From Clostridia bacterium (GTDB lineage Bacteria > Bacillota > Clostridia > Oscillospirales > CAG-272), in assembly GCA_029010655.1 (NCBI GenBank), contig JAQXKW010000170.1, positions 1 to 5,921 of the forward strand: 5,921 nucleotides of DNA, read 5' to 3'. Each line of letters begins with the position of its first letter. Within the stretch, counting starts at the first letter, position 1. Below the pieces are notes generated by a model. It worked only from the letters and a program-made list of their open reading frames with translations, ran no database searches and had not been told where the DNA came from. Shown here one piece after another: positions 5,181 to 5,921 of the stretch. A program made the position numbers and the translations under genes.

Positions 5181-5921
5181 TTTAATACGGCTACTCTGTC
5201 ACGGTTGCCCGTGTCCCGTAGGATTTGGCAGGTAAGGGAATTTTCCTCTGCAATTGTGCGAAGGGCTTCCCCCTGAAGACAGCCTATTTCAATGGCAAGG
5301 GACCCGCCCTCTTTCAGATGACGGGGATAGATTTCCGCAATCTTTTGGATTATGGAAAGCCCGTCGCCGCCGTCGGTTAAGGCGTGGGGCGGCTCGAATT
5401 TTACCTCACGGGGTAAAGCCTTCATTTCCTCGCTTGTAACATACGGGGGGTTTGACACTATAATATCGAAGTCGCCCGAAAGACAGTCGGTACAAACATC
5501 TGCCGAAATAAGCTCCAGCCTGTCCGAAACGCCAAGCGTTTCGGCGTTTTCTTTTGCCACGGCAATAGTTTCGGGATAAAGCTCAACTGCCGAAGCGTAG
5601 GCGTCATTTCGCATTTTCAAGGCGGCAACGGCGATACACCCCGTTCCCGTGCAAAGGTCGGCAAACCGTCCGTTTTCCGGAAGATTTTCCACAAGATAAC
5701 CGCAAAGGACTTCCGTGTCGAAGCGGGGAATAAGGCAGTCCGGCGTTACCTTAAAGGTAAAGCCCATAAAATCCCACTCGCCTAAAATATACTGTAAGGG
5801 CTCCCCGCTTTTCCGCCGTTCTACCGCACGGAAAAGCTCCTCTGAGGTAAAATCGCCTGTCATAGCCAAAGCTCGGCTGACGTTTTCAAAGCGGCAGATA
5901 AGCTCTGCCGCATCAAAGCCT
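5150..5921 (-). CDS. prmC: Release factor N5-glutamine methyltransferase PrmC, N-terminus beyond the right edge
   Basis: PrmC (HemK) uses S-adenosylmethionine to methylate the glutamine of the GGQ motif in peptide release factors RF1 and RF2. The last 256 residues are present. Counting from the edge, GEPLQYILG (39-47) and LIPRFDTE (63-70) are typical of the region before the catalytic fold. DLCTGTGCIA (88-97) is the SAM-binding loop, NPPY (157-160) is the catalytic motif that positions the glutamine amide, and GNRDRV lies near the C-terminus. The frame is open through the right edge, and the residues there (GFDAAELICRFENVS) fit the helical N-terminal domain, so the TTG at 5869 is internal. 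The family is about 280 residues long, so roughly 20-30 residues are probably missing. prmC often sits beside prfA, which would be off the right edge. The stop codon lies in the loop of the 12-bp hairpin shared with the convergent membrane gene. Confidence 0.95.
   Translation of the reverse strand, partial: GFDAAELICRFENVSRALAMTGDFTSEELFRAVERRKSGEPLQYILGEWDFMGFTFKVTPDCLIPRFDTEVLCGYLVENLPENGRFADLCTGTGCIAVAALKMRNDAYASAVELYPETIAVAKENAETLGVSDRLELISADVCTDCLSGDFDIIVSNPPYVTSEEMKALPREVKFEPPHALTDGGDGLSIIQKIAEIYPRHLKEGGSLAIEIGCLQGEALRTIAEENSLTCQILRDTGNRDRVAVLKRKQKTAFIT

Noticed and set aside
5861..5869. TTG at 5869 or ATG at 5863 as the true start of prmC
   Set aside because: The frame stays open to the right edge, and the residues there fit the PrmC N-terminal helical domain. 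The protein would also be too short for the family.

Overview
The window looks like chromosomal core DNA from a member of the Firmicutes, most likely an anaerobic Clostridia lineage near the Oscillospiraceae/Ruminococcaceae. This is an inference from the low-to-middle GC protein-coding style, good Shine-Dalgarno sites, sigma-A-type promoters and the family-level look of RecA, RimO and PrmC. The sequence alone does not fix the genus. Nearly all of it is coding. The only intergenic stretch of note is the 202-base divergent region 4440-4641. I saw no RNA gene, CRISPR array, insertion sequence or phage gene.

Layout. From the right edge, prmC (release-factor glutamine methyltransferase) enters on the minus strand, already missing its N-terminus, and stops at 5150. 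It meets head-on a plus-strand gene for a six-helix membrane protein of unknown function (4642-5112). The two share a compact pair of overlapping hairpins that can terminate transcription in both directions. Back to back with the membrane gene lies a minus-strand operon running to the left edge: recA (3327-4439), recF (2185-3309), recX (1512-2168), rimO (158-1510), and the start of a metallo-beta-lactamase-fold hydrolase of the YycJ/WalJ type (161 to the left edge). The gaps in the operon are 17, 16 and 1 bases, then a 4-base ATGA overlap, so the five genes are very probably cotranscribed and partly translationally coupled.

How the genes work together. RecA is the strand-exchange recombinase. 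RecF helps load RecA at gaps and RecX restrains RecA filaments, so the first three genes are the recombinase, one of its loading factors and its brake. RecF is usually encoded with dnaA, dnaN and gyrB, so its place between recA and recX is the least ordinary thing about the gene order. RimO modifies ribosomal protein S12. YycJ-like proteins are MBL-fold enzymes, for which nuclease activity has been reported in some homologues.

Regulation. The divergent region holds two promoters with 17-base spacers: TTGACA/TATAAT, a perfect consensus, for the membrane gene, and TTGACT/TATAAT for recA. A 9-base motif, AAGGGATTT, occurs next to each promoter in mirrored orientation. No canonical Firmicutes LexA box (GAAC-N4-GTTC) is present there. 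I found nothing that amounts to a clearly new biological system. The best leads are the recF placement, the shared operator-like motif, the unknown membrane protein with an ideal promoter, and the overlapping hairpins between the convergent genes.
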